Shown here piece after piece: positions 19,940 to 27,402 of a stretch of DNA of 64,000 nucleotides (positions are counted from its first letter, which is position 1; every line of letters begins with the position of its first letter). The translations under genes and the position numbers were made by a program. The notes below the pieces were generated by a model that searched no databases, was not told where the DNA came from, and was given only the letters and a program-made list of their open reading frames with translations. This DNA is from an uncultured Bradyrhizobium sp. (GTDB lineage: Bacteria; Pseudomonadota; Alphaproteobacteria; Rhizobiales; Xanthobacteraceae): NCBI RefSeq assembly GCF_936928535.1, contig NZ_CAKZHY010000057.1, positions 1 through 64,000 of the forward strand. The letters run 5' to 3'.

Positions 19940-20614
19940 TCAGACCTGGCTGGGTGAACCCTGGCCGAAGATGCGACGGAGCAGATCGGTCACGTTCTTG
20001 GCGCCGGCCTTCTTCAGAATGCTGGCGCGATAGCCTTCGACCGTGCGCGCACTCAGATGCATGCGGCGGGCGACCTCCTTGTTGGTGAGGCCGGCGGCCA
20101 GATGCGTGAGCACGTCATTTTCGCGCGCGGTCAGGGGCTCGCAACCAGGCAACCACCAGTGCCTGGTCGGTTCCGGCTGAGCAAACTCGTCGATTGCGGC
20201 GTCGATCCGGCCGACGATATCGTGGGTGCGGAACGGCTTCTCGATGAAGTCAGCTGCGCCGCTCTTGATGGCATCCACCGCCATGGCGATGCTGCCGTTC
20301 GCTGACGTCACCAGCACCGGCGCCATGCAATTTTCCTCGCGCAGGCGCTTGAGCACGTCGAGGCCGGAGCGATCCTGCGGCATCTCCAGCAGCACACAGG
20401 CTGGCATTCGCGCTTTTGCTTCCGACAGCAGCGAAGCGCCGTCGGCGAAGCAGATCACGTCATAGGCGCTCTCTTGAAGCGCGTCGGACAATAGTTCGCG
20501 GGCGGCGGCGTCGGTTTCAATGACAAATACCTCACCCTTGGAAAACGTGTTTCCCGGCATATCCAGATCCAGCAATGTCTTGGTCAAATGGGAAGCGACG
20601 GCCGGGGGCCTCAT
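19940..20614 (-). CDS. FixJ/NarL-type regulator with degenerate receiver domain
   Basis: A 224-residue two-domain regulator. The C-terminal LuxR-type HTH is intact (LTARENDVLTHLAAGLTNKE, then VARRMHLSARTVEGYRASIL). The N-terminal receiver keeps the fold and the Lys (FIEKPF, Lys126). However, the phosphoacceptor Asp position is Glu77 (CVLLEMPQ), and the acidic pair normally DD is Glu33-Thr34. It is therefore unlikely to be phosphorylated in the usual way and may be constitutively on, or respond otherwise. A shorter start at ATG 20560 (MPGNTFSKGE) is possible. It is divergent from an AraC-type gene, with about 140 nt between them. No histidine kinase is adjacent. Confidence 0.88.
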   Translation of the reverse strand: MRPPAVASHLTKTLLDLDMPGNTFSKGEVFVIETDAAARELLSDALQESAYDVICFADGASLLSEAKARMPACVLLEMPQDRSGLDVLKRLREENCMAPVLVTSANGSIAMAVDAIKSGAADFIEKPFRTHDIVGRIDAAIDEFAQPEPTRHWWLPGCEPLTARENDVLTHLAAGLTNKEVARRMHLSARTVEGYRASILKKAGAKNVTDLLRRIFGQGSPSQV

Positions 20615-20755
20615 CGCGCCCCGCCGTCAACAGCACGGCATTCGCGCCCGCGCTTTCCCTTATGTATGTTCCATCCGGTTCCGGGATTTGACGGATCGGG
20701 ACAGAAACTTTACATTTCGGGACATCTGCGGGAATGGCTGACAGGAACTGGTCGC

Positions 20756-21793
20756 ATGACCGACCTCATTCGCAGTGCAGGCTTGAGCAGTTATCCGGAG
20801 GTCGCCCGGTCGGTCGGGCTCGACCCCAGGCAGATGATGCGCAAGGTCAGATTGCCGCTGACCATCCTGGACAAGCCCGATACGCCCATCGCTGTCCCGG
20901 CCCTGCGTCGCCTGCTCGAGATATCGGCAGCGGAGTCAGGTGCCGAAGATTTCGGCTTGCGGCTCGCCGAGCGCGGCGGCCTCACCAATTTCGGCGCAGT
21001 CGGCCTGATCGTGCGCGAACAGGCGACGGTCGGCGAGGCGATCGAAGCTTTCTCCCGCTTCATCCATGTCCACCACGATGGCATGAAGCTCAACGTTCTC
21101 AGGGAGAAGCAGACCGTGACGATCAGGCTGCATCTGCGCGGCCGGCAACCGACCGCGCCGCGCCAATCGATCGACATGGCGCTCGGCAGCATCCACCGCA
21201 TCATCCAGTCGCTGTTCGGCAGCGACTGGCGGCCTCACGAGGTTCACCTGCACTACCCGCCGCCGCACGACCGCAAACGCTACCGCGACTTCTTCGGTTG
21301 CCGCGTGATCTTCAACGCGGACGAGGACGCGATCCTGATGTCGGCACACGACATGGAGCGCCGCGTTCCAAGCGCGCATCCCCTCATCGCGAGCTACTTA
21401 CGCAAGCGGATCGAGGCCATCGAACACCGCCCCGCAAGCTGGGAGGAGAAGGTCGAGGAGGTCGTGCGCAGTCTGCTCGCGAGCGGCGACTGTACTGTCG
21501 AGCGCGTTGCCGCGCATCTGGCCTGCACCCGCCGCACCATCCACCGCCACCTCGCCGCATCAGGCACCAGCTTCTCGGCGATCCTCGAGGCGCAACGCGC
21601 CGATCTCGTGATCCAGCTGATCGAGGATCCCGACCGGCCGCTGGTGGATATTGCCGCACAGCTCGGCTTCTCCGCGCAAAGCGCCATGGCCCGCTGGTTT
21701 CGCGGTCGCTTCGGCTGCACCATCACGGAATGGCGGCGGGGTGTGCGGCCACAGGCACAGCCCGCCGGTGTAGCACCGGCCACCGCGGCCTAG
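20756..21793 (+). CDS. AraC-family transcriptional regulator (OruR/ArgR-like)
   Basis: A 345-residue regulator. Residues about 20-205 match the Arabinose_bd (PF12625-type) sensor domain found in OruR-like regulators, with the segment LRLAERGGLTNFGAVGLIVREQ. The C-terminus is an AraC double HTH, with VAAHLACTRRTIHRHLAASG in the first and DIAAQLGFSAQSAMARWFRG in the second. I start at ATG 20756, with AGGAA about 8 nt upstream; the frame is open further 5-prime. It is divergently arranged with the degenerate FixJ-like gene and followed by a small convergent ABM-type gene. Targets are unknown; the intergenic region shared with the FixJ-like gene is a natural candidate. Confidence 0.9.
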   Translation: MTDLIRSAGLSSYPEVARSVGLDPRQMMRKVRLPLTILDKPDTPIAVPALRRLLEISAAESGAEDFGLRLAERGGLTNFGAVGLIVREQATVGEAIEAFSRFIHVHHDGMKLNVLREKQTVTIRLHLRGRQPTAPRQSIDMALGSIHRIIQSLFGSDWRPHEVHLHYPPPHDRKRYRDFFGCRVIFNADEDAILMSAHDMERRVPSAHPLIASYLRKRIEAIEHRPASWEEKVEEVVRSLLASGDCTVERVAAHLACTRRTIHRHLAASGTSFSAILEAQRADLVIQLIEDPDRPLVDIAAQLGFSAQSAMARWFRGRFGCTITEWRRGVRPQAQPAGVAPATAA

Positions 21794-21805
21794 CTCACGC
21801 GCACA

Positions 21806-22123
21806 TCAGGCGTGCTCGAACGGGCCGACTTCGCGGATGACCTTGCAGATCTGCAAGCGGCCGCTCGCATAGAATTCCGCATGTCCTCGCTTCATCGCCT
21901 CGACATGTTCCGGATGGGTGCGCCAGACCTCGAGTGCCTCCTCCGACGCGAAGCGAAACACGGTCAGCTCCTCACCGTCGTCGGCCTTGAATGACTTGAC
22001 GGAGAGAAAGCCCGGAATACTGCTGACAATGTTGTACATGCGCTCGCCGAGCCGACCATACTCCTCGAGCGACACGCCATCCCGCAGGTTCAGGCCGCCG
22101 ATCACCACGACTTCGCCGATCAT
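21806..22123 (-). CDS. Small NIPSNAP/ABM-like alpha-beta barrel protein
   Basis: A protein of about 105 residues with the pattern of antibiotic biosynthesis monooxygenase-like or NIPSNAP-like dimeric barrels. It contains YNIVSSIPGFLSVKSF, then ELTVFRFASEEALEVWRTHPEH. These proteins are often heme-degrading or quinol-forming enzymes, but no decisive residue is visible here. Start choice: ATG 22123 (MIGEVVVIGG) has GAGGA about 11 nt upstream. The frame stays open to a GTG at 22153. It lies just downstream of the AraC gene, convergent with it, and on the same strand as nnrS, about 100 nt beyond nnrS. Confidence 0.7.
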   Translation of the reverse strand: MIGEVVVIGGLNLRDGVSLEEYGRLGERMYNIVSSIPGFLSVKSFKADDGEELTVFRFASEEALEVWRTHPEHVEAMKRGHAEFYASGRLQICKVIREVGPFEHA

Positions 22124-22230
22124 TTTCGATCCATTCCTCATTCGCGCTTCCACGCCAAGTAAACAGCAGACGCAGCTCGAATGATAGGTTCGGACCGATG
22201 ACGGCGCTTGTTACACCGCTACCAGAACTT

Positions 22231-23442
22231 TCAGCGGGCTGGGGCCGGCATGCCCCTGGTGGCCAGCGCGAGCCGGGGGTTGCCCGACAGCAGCGGGCCG
22301 AATGCGACGGCAAAGCCGAGGAACGCGACGATCCAGCCGCAGGCGGCGATATGCAGCAGCACATCGCTATGCGAGGGCAACAGCACGGCAGCAACGCGCG
22401 CCAGCGCCGCAACGATGATCGCGAGATAGATGCCTTTCGTCGCAAGCGAGGCCGTCAACGCCTGCCCGGTGTGACCGAGGCTCGCGCGCGTCATCACCGC
22501 GAGCGTCATGACCCCGGCTGCCCCCGTCATCCAGGCGTGGATGCCCGCGCTCGGCGGCAGCACGCCGAAGCCGGCCAGGGCGTTGAGAAGGAAGCCCGAT
22601 GGCACGAAGGCGTAGCCGATATGCAGGATCACAAGCAGCCGTTCGCGCGTGGTGCGATCGCCGGCCCAACGCGCCAGCCGTACCAGATGCAGCATACCGA
22701 CCAGCGCCATCACCGCGCCAGCGATCAGGTTCAGGGGGATCAGGATCCATGCAATCAGCGCCAGCGCGCTCAATCCGATCACCACGCCGTCAAACCGTCC
22801 GAACGGCACCGGCACGCGACCGGGATTGAACTTGACCAGCCAGTTGCGGGTGAAGCTCGGAATGATGCGACCGCCGATCAGCGAGATCAGCAGCACGACC
22901 ACGCTGATGCCGATTCGGATGCTGATATCGGCCGCACCGCTGAAATGCGCTTCGAGATGGAAGGCGACGTTGCCACCGAGCAGCACCAGCACGAGCCCTA
23001 CGACAGGCAGATTGCGCCAATTGCCGCCCGCGATGATCTCGCGCATTGCAGCCGCGACCACCAGCGCCAGGAAGGCGGCATCGACGGCAAGTGCGAACGC
23101 CCAGCCGATCTCGGCTGACAGGGCCACCGCCGCACGTCCGGCCAGCCAGACGACCAGCAACGCACCCAGCGACGTGCCCTGGATCGGCAGCCGCCCGGTC
23201 CAGTTCGGGATCGCGGTGAACAGAAACCCGGTGATGACGGCCGGCAGGAAGCCGTAGAGCATCTCATGGACGTGCCAGTCCCGAGGCGCAAAGGCTGAAA
23301 TGACCGACAGTTCACCATAAAACATGGGCAGCCAGACCAGGATCGACAGCCCGGCCTGAATGGCAGCGAACAGGAAGAAGGGCCGAAAGCTGTTCGCAAA
23401 CAGCGGCCAGCCCTGAAAATCACGAGATCGAACGCCGGCCAT
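22231..23442 (-). CDS. nnrS: NnrS family heme/copper membrane protein
   Basis: A 403-residue polytopic inner-membrane protein with about twelve hydrophobic segments. Family landmarks are FANSFRPFFLFAA at the N-terminus, WHVHEMLYGFLPAVITGFLFT with conserved His residues, and GGRIIPSFTRNW in the middle, with a further His (HAWMTGAAGVMTLAVMTRA) in the C-terminal third. NnrS proteins contain heme and copper and protect cells from nitric oxide stress; they typically belong to the NnrR regulon. The gene is divergent from nnrR, with a perfect FNR/NnrR-type box at 23507-23520 about 70 nt before its start. This supports joint induction with nitrite reduction. Confidence 0.95.
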   Translation of the reverse strand: MAGVRSRDFQGWPLFANSFRPFFLFAAIQAGLSILVWLPMFYGELSVISAFAPRDWHVHEMLYGFLPAVITGFLFTAIPNWTGRLPIQGTSLGALLVVWLAGRAAVALSAEIGWAFALAVDAAFLALVVAAAMREIIAGGNWRNLPVVGLVLVLLGGNVAFHLEAHFSGAADISIRIGISVVVLLISLIGGRIIPSFTRNWLVKFNPGRVPVPFGRFDGVVIGLSALALIAWILIPLNLIAGAVMALVGMLHLVRLARWAGDRTTRERLLVILHIGYAFVPSGFLLNALAGFGVLPPSAGIHAWMTGAAGVMTLAVMTRASLGHTGQALTASLATKGIYLAIIVAALARVAAVLLPSHSDVLLHIAACGWIVAFLGFAVAFGPLLSGNPRLALATRGMPAPAR

Positions 23443-23506
23443 CGCAACAACTCCAGGAGTTTCAGACTGTTGCCTGGAAAAATACTGCCGCGCAGCTGGT
23501 CCGTTC

Positions 23507-23520
23507 TTGCGCTATCGCAA
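23507..23520. promoter_or_regulatory. FNR/NnrR-type box between nnrS and nnrR
   Basis: TTGCGCTATCGCAA is a perfect inverted repeat of the form TTGCG-N4-CGCAA. Its centre is 71 nt from the nnrS start and 59 nt from the nnrR start, so it can serve both divergent genes. The TTGCG half-site is the one described for NnrR-type regulators, as opposed to TTGAT for FNR. Confidence 0.8.
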
Positions 23521-23572
23521 ACTGCCGGATGATTGCAGGTGCCATCACACTCTCCGATGCCAAGGAGGCGGA

Positions 23573-24280
23573 ATGGCCAAGGTCGACACATCGCTGGTTG
23601 CGCATTTGCCGCTGTTTGCCGGTGTCAAGCCGGAGGACCTCGACGAAATTCTGCGCGAGGCCCGCTCGGTTCGCTATCCTAGAAGCAGCGCCATCTTCGA
23701 GCAGGGCGCGGAGGCACAATCCTTTTTCCTGCTGCTGCACGGCCATGTCCGTGCGGCCAAGACCACGCCGACCGGCGAGCAGATCGTGGTGCGCTATGTC
23801 GCGCCCGGCGAGACGTTTGGGCTGGCGATGGCGATCGGAGCCGCGCACTACCCGGCAACCGCGCTCGCGGTCGACGACAGCGTCGTCCTGATCTGGCCCA
23901 CGGGCGCCTGGCCGCGTCTGATCGAGCGGTTTCCCGCGCTTGCCGCCAACACGATGCAGACCGTCGGCAAGCGGCTGCAGGAGAGCCACACCCGTATCCT
24001 GGAAATGTCGACCCAGCAGGTCGAGCAACGCGTCGCGCATGCGCTGCTGCGGCTCGCCAATCAATCCGGCAAGAAGCTCGACCACGGTATCGAGATCGAC
24101 TTCCCGATCAGCCGCCAGGACATCGCACAGATGACCGGCACCACGCTGCACACGGTCAGCCGCATCCTCAGCGGATGGGAGAGCCAGGGTCTCGTCGAGA
24201 GCGGCCGGCAACGCATCATCCTGCGCGAGCCGCACAAGATCGTCGTGCTGGCGGAGCGGAACCCAGACAGCGGCGCTTGA
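23573..24280 (+). CDS. nnrR: Crp/Fnr-family NO-responsive regulator
   Basis: A 235-residue Crp/Fnr regulator. Residues about 10-125 form a cNMP-like sensor domain (IFEQGAEAQSFFLLLHGHVR) and the C-terminal third is the winged HTH with recognition helix GTTLHTVSRIL. The protein has no cysteine at all, so it cannot hold the oxygen-sensing Fe-S cluster of FNR. This matches NnrR/DNR-type proteins that sense NO. The recognition helix has His where FNR has Glu, consistent with binding TTGCG half-sites. ATG 23573 has AAGGAGG 5 nt upstream, which settles the start. It is divergent from nnrS and within 3 kb of nirK, its expected target. Confidence 0.93.
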   Translation: MAKVDTSLVAHLPLFAGVKPEDLDEILREARSVRYPRSSAIFEQGAEAQSFFLLLHGHVRAAKTTPTGEQIVVRYVAPGETFGLAMAIGAAHYPATALAVDDSVVLIWPTGAWPRLIERFPALAANTMQTVGKRLQESHTRILEMSTQQVEQRVAHALLRLANQSGKKLDHGIEIDFPISRQDIAQMTGTTLHTVSRILSGWESQGLVESGRQRIILREPHKIVVLAERNPDSGA

Positions 24281-24365
24281 CGATATGGTGAGGGCGCATT
24301 CGCTTACGGCGAAAGCGCTCCCTCACCCGGGAATCCGCACACCCCTGTGCAGATTCCGATTCCTC

Positions 24366-24563
24366 TCACGCCGGCACGTGATCACTCAGCGCCGTCAGGA
24401 ATTTGTCGCTGTCGATGCCATGCTCGCGGCAGGCGTCGTCCACGGTGTGAAAGGTCGCAATCGGACAGCCGACACAGGCCATCCTGAAGGCGAGAAACAC
24501 ACGGATCGTGTGCGGCGCGTTGCGCATGATATCATCGACCAGATCGTCAGATCGGAAGGGCAT
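24366..24563 (-). CDS. DUF1858 small redox-disulfide protein
   Basis: A 65-residue cytosolic protein of the DUF1858 type. The core VDDIMRNAPHTIRVFLAFRM is followed by ACVGCPIA, a CxxC pair that could form a redox disulfide or bind a metal, and then by TVDDACREHGID. Such proteins are often encoded next to hybrid-cluster, hemN or denitrification genes. ATG 24563 has GGAG 6 nt upstream; another in-frame ATG lies four codons earlier. It sits downstream of hemN on the same strand with 73 nt between them. That gap contains its own FNR/NnrR-type box (24612-24625), suggesting independent induction by NO or low oxygen. Confidence 0.88.
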   Translation of the reverse strand: MPFRSDDLVDDIMRNAPHTIRVFLAFRMACVGCPIATFHTVDDACREHGIDSDKFLTALSDHVPA

Positions 24564-24611
24564 GGACAACTCCATTCCGAGCTGACGATAACGGGGTTGG
24601 CCGGAGGTTCT

Positions 24612-24625
24612 TTGTTGGAGCGCAA
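24612..24625. promoter_or_regulatory. FNR/NnrR-type box upstream of the DUF1858 gene
   Basis: TTGTTGGAGCGCAA fits TTGNN-N4-NNCAA, with the CGCAA half-site shared by the other boxes in this block. Its centre is 55 nt upstream of the DUF1858 start codon and it lies within 25 nt of the hemN stop, in a gap that holds nothing else. Confidence 0.65.
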
Positions 24626-24636
24626 GCTGGCCGCTA

Positions 24637-25989
24637 CTACACCGCCCGGCTGTGCAGCTGCCTGCCCGAATCCAGATGCGCGTCGAATGCGGCGGCGACG
24701 CTGCGGACCAGGAAGCGCGAGTCGTTCGCGACCGCCAGACGGTGGCCTTCCAACCTCACCACACCGTCCGAGATCAGCGACTTCAGCCGCGACGCCGATT
24801 GCAGCATCGTCCCCGGCTCGGTGCCATGGCGTGCGCAGATGTCGCCGAGATCGGCGCCGAACTCGCACATGATCCGTTCGATGATATCCGCACGCAGCCG
24901 ATCGTCGTCCGTAAGCTCATAGCCCTTCGCGGTGGCGAGGCGACCTTCTGCGATGCTCTGCTGATAGGCGCCGATCTGCACCTCGTTCTGGACGTAGCCC
25001 TGCGGCAGATGTCCGATTGCGCTGGCGCCGAAGCCGAGCAGGACCTCGCTTTGGTCGGTGGTATAGCCCTGGAAATTGCGCCGCAACGTCCCCTGCGCGT
25101 AAGCCACGGCCATGGCATCGTCGGGTCTTGCGAAATGATCGAGGCCGATCTGCACATAGCCGGCCTCCTTCAGCGCGTTGGCGATGGCGCAGGCCTGGTC
25201 GTGGCGTGCAAGACCGTCCGGCAAATGGATCTCGTCGATCATGCGCTGGTGCTTCTTGAAATCAGGCACGTGCGCGTAGCCGAACACCGAAAAGCGGTCG
25301 GGCTCGAGCTCGAGCGAGCGGCGCACTGTGTCCAGGCAAGATGCGATGGTCTGGTGCGGCAGGCCGTAGATCAGATCGAAATTGATTCCTCCGATGCCGG
25401 CCTGCCGAAGCCTGTCGACGACGGAGGCGGTCTGCTCATAGCTCTGCACGCGGTTGATCGCGCGCTGAACGACGGGATCGAAGCTTTGCACGCCGAGGCT
25501 GGCGCGATTGACGCCGGAGCGGCGTATGGCCTCGACCATCTCTGATGTCAGGGTGCGCGGGTCGATCTCGACCGCGATCTCGGCCGAGGGCAGTACGAAG
25601 AAGGCGCGGCGCATCGCCGCCATCATCTCGGCAAAGGCCTCAGGCGCCATGATCGTCGGCGTACCACCGCCGAAATGAATGTGCTCGACATTGATGCGGC
25701 GACCGATGGTGTCCGCGACCTGCGCGATCTCGCTGAGGAGAGTGCGCTGATAGGACGCGACAAGCTCATCCCGGCGGACGATCTGGGTATGGCAGCCGCA
25801 GTACCAGCACATCTCGCGGCAGAACGGCACATGCAAATAGAGCGAAGCACTGGCGCCCGGGGGAAGCTCGGACAGCCAGCGCGAGTAGGTGCCGGCACCG
25901 ATCTGCGGCGAGAAATGCGGCGCGGTCGGGTAGCTCGTGTAGCGCGGCAATCTCTCTTCGCCATAGCTCGCTGCGAGGTCGGTCCTCAT
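24637..25989 (-). CDS. hemN: Oxygen-independent coproporphyrinogen III dehydrogenase
   Basis: A 450-residue radical SAM enzyme that decarboxylates coproporphyrinogen III to protoporphyrinogen IX without oxygen, in the cytosol. The N-terminus has RYTSYPTAPHF, typical of true HemN, and the cluster motif CREMCWYCGC (CxxxCxxCxC). IHFGGGTPT then marks the SAM-binding site, and the HemN C-terminal domain follows. The length matches the family, and the extra fourth Cys distinguishes HemN from HemW-like proteins. It is divergent from nirK. A box at 26074-26087 lies about 90 nt before its start. Heme made this way is needed when the cell respires nitrite under low oxygen. Confidence 0.96.
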   Translation of the reverse strand: MRTDLAASYGEERLPRYTSYPTAPHFSPQIGAGTYSRWLSELPPGASASLYLHVPFCREMCWYCGCHTQIVRRDELVASYQRTLLSEIAQVADTIGRRINVEHIHFGGGTPTIMAPEAFAEMMAAMRRAFFVLPSAEIAVEIDPRTLTSEMVEAIRRSGVNRASLGVQSFDPVVQRAINRVQSYEQTASVVDRLRQAGIGGINFDLIYGLPHQTIASCLDTVRRSLELEPDRFSVFGYAHVPDFKKHQRMIDEIHLPDGLARHDQACAIANALKEAGYVQIGLDHFARPDDAMAVAYAQGTLRRNFQGYTTDQSEVLLGFGASAIGHLPQGYVQNEVQIGAYQQSIAEGRLATAKGYELTDDDRLRADIIERIMCEFGADLGDICARHGTEPGTMLQSASRLKSLISDGVVRLEGHRLAVANDSRFLVRSVAAAFDAHLDSGRQLHSRAV

Positions 25990-26073
25990 ATGTTACCCAT
26001 TCATAAATTGATGCTGCCTGCAGTCGCAGCAACCTTGGATCGCAGAGGATGACCTGTTTTCCGCCGGTCGGCC

Positions 26074-26087
26074 TTGCGCTTGCTCAA
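26074..26087. promoter_or_regulatory. FNR/NnrR-type box proximal to hemN
   Basis: TTGCGCTTGCTCAA fits TTGCG-N4-NNCAA. It lies in the hemN-nirK intergenic region, with its centre 91 nt before the hemN start and 172 nt before nirK, so hemN is the likelier target. Confidence 0.65.
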
Positions 26088-26168
26088 AGTCCAGCTCGCC
26101 GGATCGCGACCCCAGTGACGTTCGGCGCCGCCCTTAAGGAATTCACCGGAGCCTATTCCAGCAAAAGC

Positions 26169-26182
26169 TTGTCGCAGCGCAA
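26169..26182. promoter_or_regulatory. FNR/NnrR-type box proximal to nirK
   Basis: TTGTCGCAGCGCAA fits TTGNN-N4-CGCAA. Its centre is about 77 nt before the nirK start codon and 186 nt from hemN. That spacing allows a class II activator position near -41 with a leader of roughly 35 nt. Confidence 0.75.
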
Positions 26183-26252
26183 ACACGCTTGCCGCAACAG
26201 GCGCACACTGCATCCGTCATCAAAACCCTTTTCAGATGAAGGATGCTTCCAA

Positions 26253-27350
26253 ATGTTCACCCGCAGAGCCGCATTGATCAGCGCCGCCGCGACCGCCCTG
26301 ATGCTGGCAGCACCCGCTTTCGCCGCCAACGATCTCAACCTGCCGCGGCAGAAGGTGGAGTTGGTTGCCCCGCCCTTCGTGCATGCGCACGAGCAGGCGA
26401 CCAAGCAGGGCCCCAAGATCATGGAGTTCACGCTTACCATCGAGGAGAAGAAGGTCGTCATCGACGAGAAGGGCACCACCTTCCAGGCCATGACATTCAA
26501 CGGCTCGATGCCTGGCCCGCTCATGGTCGTGCATGAGGGTGATTATGTCGAAGTGACATTGGTCAATCCCGCGACCAACTCCATGCCGCACAACATCGAC
26601 TTCCACTCCGCGACCGGCGCACTCGGTGGCGCGGCGCTGACTTTGATCAACCCCGGCGAGCAGGTCGTGCTGCGCTGGAAGGCCACGCGGACCGGCGTGT
26701 TCGTCTATCATTGCGCACCGGGTGGCCCGATGATTCCCTGGCACGTCGTCTCGGGCATGAACGGTGCCGTGATGGTGCTGCCGCGCGACGGATTGAACGA
26801 CGGCAAGGGCCACGCGTTGAAATACGACAAGGTCTATTATATCGGCGAGCAGGACATGTACGTGCCGCGCGACGAGAAGGGCAATTTCAAGTCCTACGAC
26901 TCGCCGGGCGAAGCCTTCACCGACACCGAAGAGGTGATGAAGAAGCTCATCCCCTCCCACGTCGTGTTCAACGGCAAGGTCGGCGCTCTCACCGGCAAGA
27001 ACGCGCTGACGGCGAATGTCGGCGAGAACGTCCTGATCGTTCATTCGCAGGCCAACCGCGACAGCCGTCCGCACCTGATCGGCGGCCATGGCGATTACGT
27101 CTGGGAGACCGGAAAATTCTCCAACCCGCCGGAGACGGGGCTCGAGACCTGGTTCATCCGCGGCGGCTCCGCGGGAGCGGCGATGTACAAGTTCCTGCAA
27201 CCCGGCATCTACGCCTATGTCACGCATAATCTGATCGAAGCCGCCGACCTCGGCGCCACCGCGCACTTCAAGGTCGAGGGCAAGTGGAACGACGATCTGA
27301 TGACCCAGGTGAAGGCGCCTGCGGACATACCGGCCGCCAACACGAACTAG
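26253..27350 (+). CDS. nirK: Copper-containing nitrite reductase, NO-forming
   Basis: A 365-residue periplasmic enzyme reducing nitrite to nitric oxide. The start [20 protein letters not shown] has a Tat-like RR and a cleavage site near AFAAND. Copper ligands are visible. Type 1: His113, Cys154, His164 and Met169. Type 2: His118, His153 and the His in YVTHNLIEA. Catalytic Asp116 (MPHNIDFH) and the catalytic His of HLIGGHGD are present. The loop [12 protein letters not shown] is one residue longer than in the Alcaligenes enzyme, as in the Rhodobacter-type clade. I start at ATG 26253 (AAGGA upstream), although the frame is open to 26049. nirV follows after a hairpin. The box at 26169-26182 suggests NnrR or FixK control. 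Confidence 0.97.
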   Translation: MFTRRAALISAAATALMLAAPAFAANDLNLPRQKVELVAPPFVHAHEQATKQGPKIMEFTLTIEEKKVVIDEKGTTFQAMTFNGSMPGPLMVVHEGDYVEVTLVNPATNSMPHNIDFHSATGALGGAALTLINPGEQVVLRWKATRTGVFVYHCAPGGPMIPWHVVSGMNGAVMVLPRDGLNDGKGHALKYDKVYYIGEQDMYVPRDEKGNFKSYDSPGEAFTDTEEVMKKLIPSHVVFNGKVGALTGKNALTANVGENVLIVHSQANRDSRPHLIGGHGDYVWETGKFSNPPETGLETWFIRGGSAGAAMYKFLQPGIYAYVTHNLIEAADLGATAHFKVEGKWNDDLMTQVKAPADIPAANTN

Positions 27351-27359
27351 AGGCGACGA

Positions 27360-27390
27360 GGGGCCGGCCACCACCGGCCCCTTCTTGTTT
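27360..27390 (+). terminator. Hairpin with T-rich tail between nirK and nirV
   Basis: GGGGCCGG (27360-27367) pairs perfectly with CCGGCCCC (27374-27381) around a 6-nt loop, followed by TTCTTGTTT. It has the form of an intrinsic terminator, 9 nt after the nirK stop. It probably lowers nirV expression relative to nirK rather than blocking it. Confidence 0.75.
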
Positions 27391-27402
27391 CGGGAAACGA
27401 CC

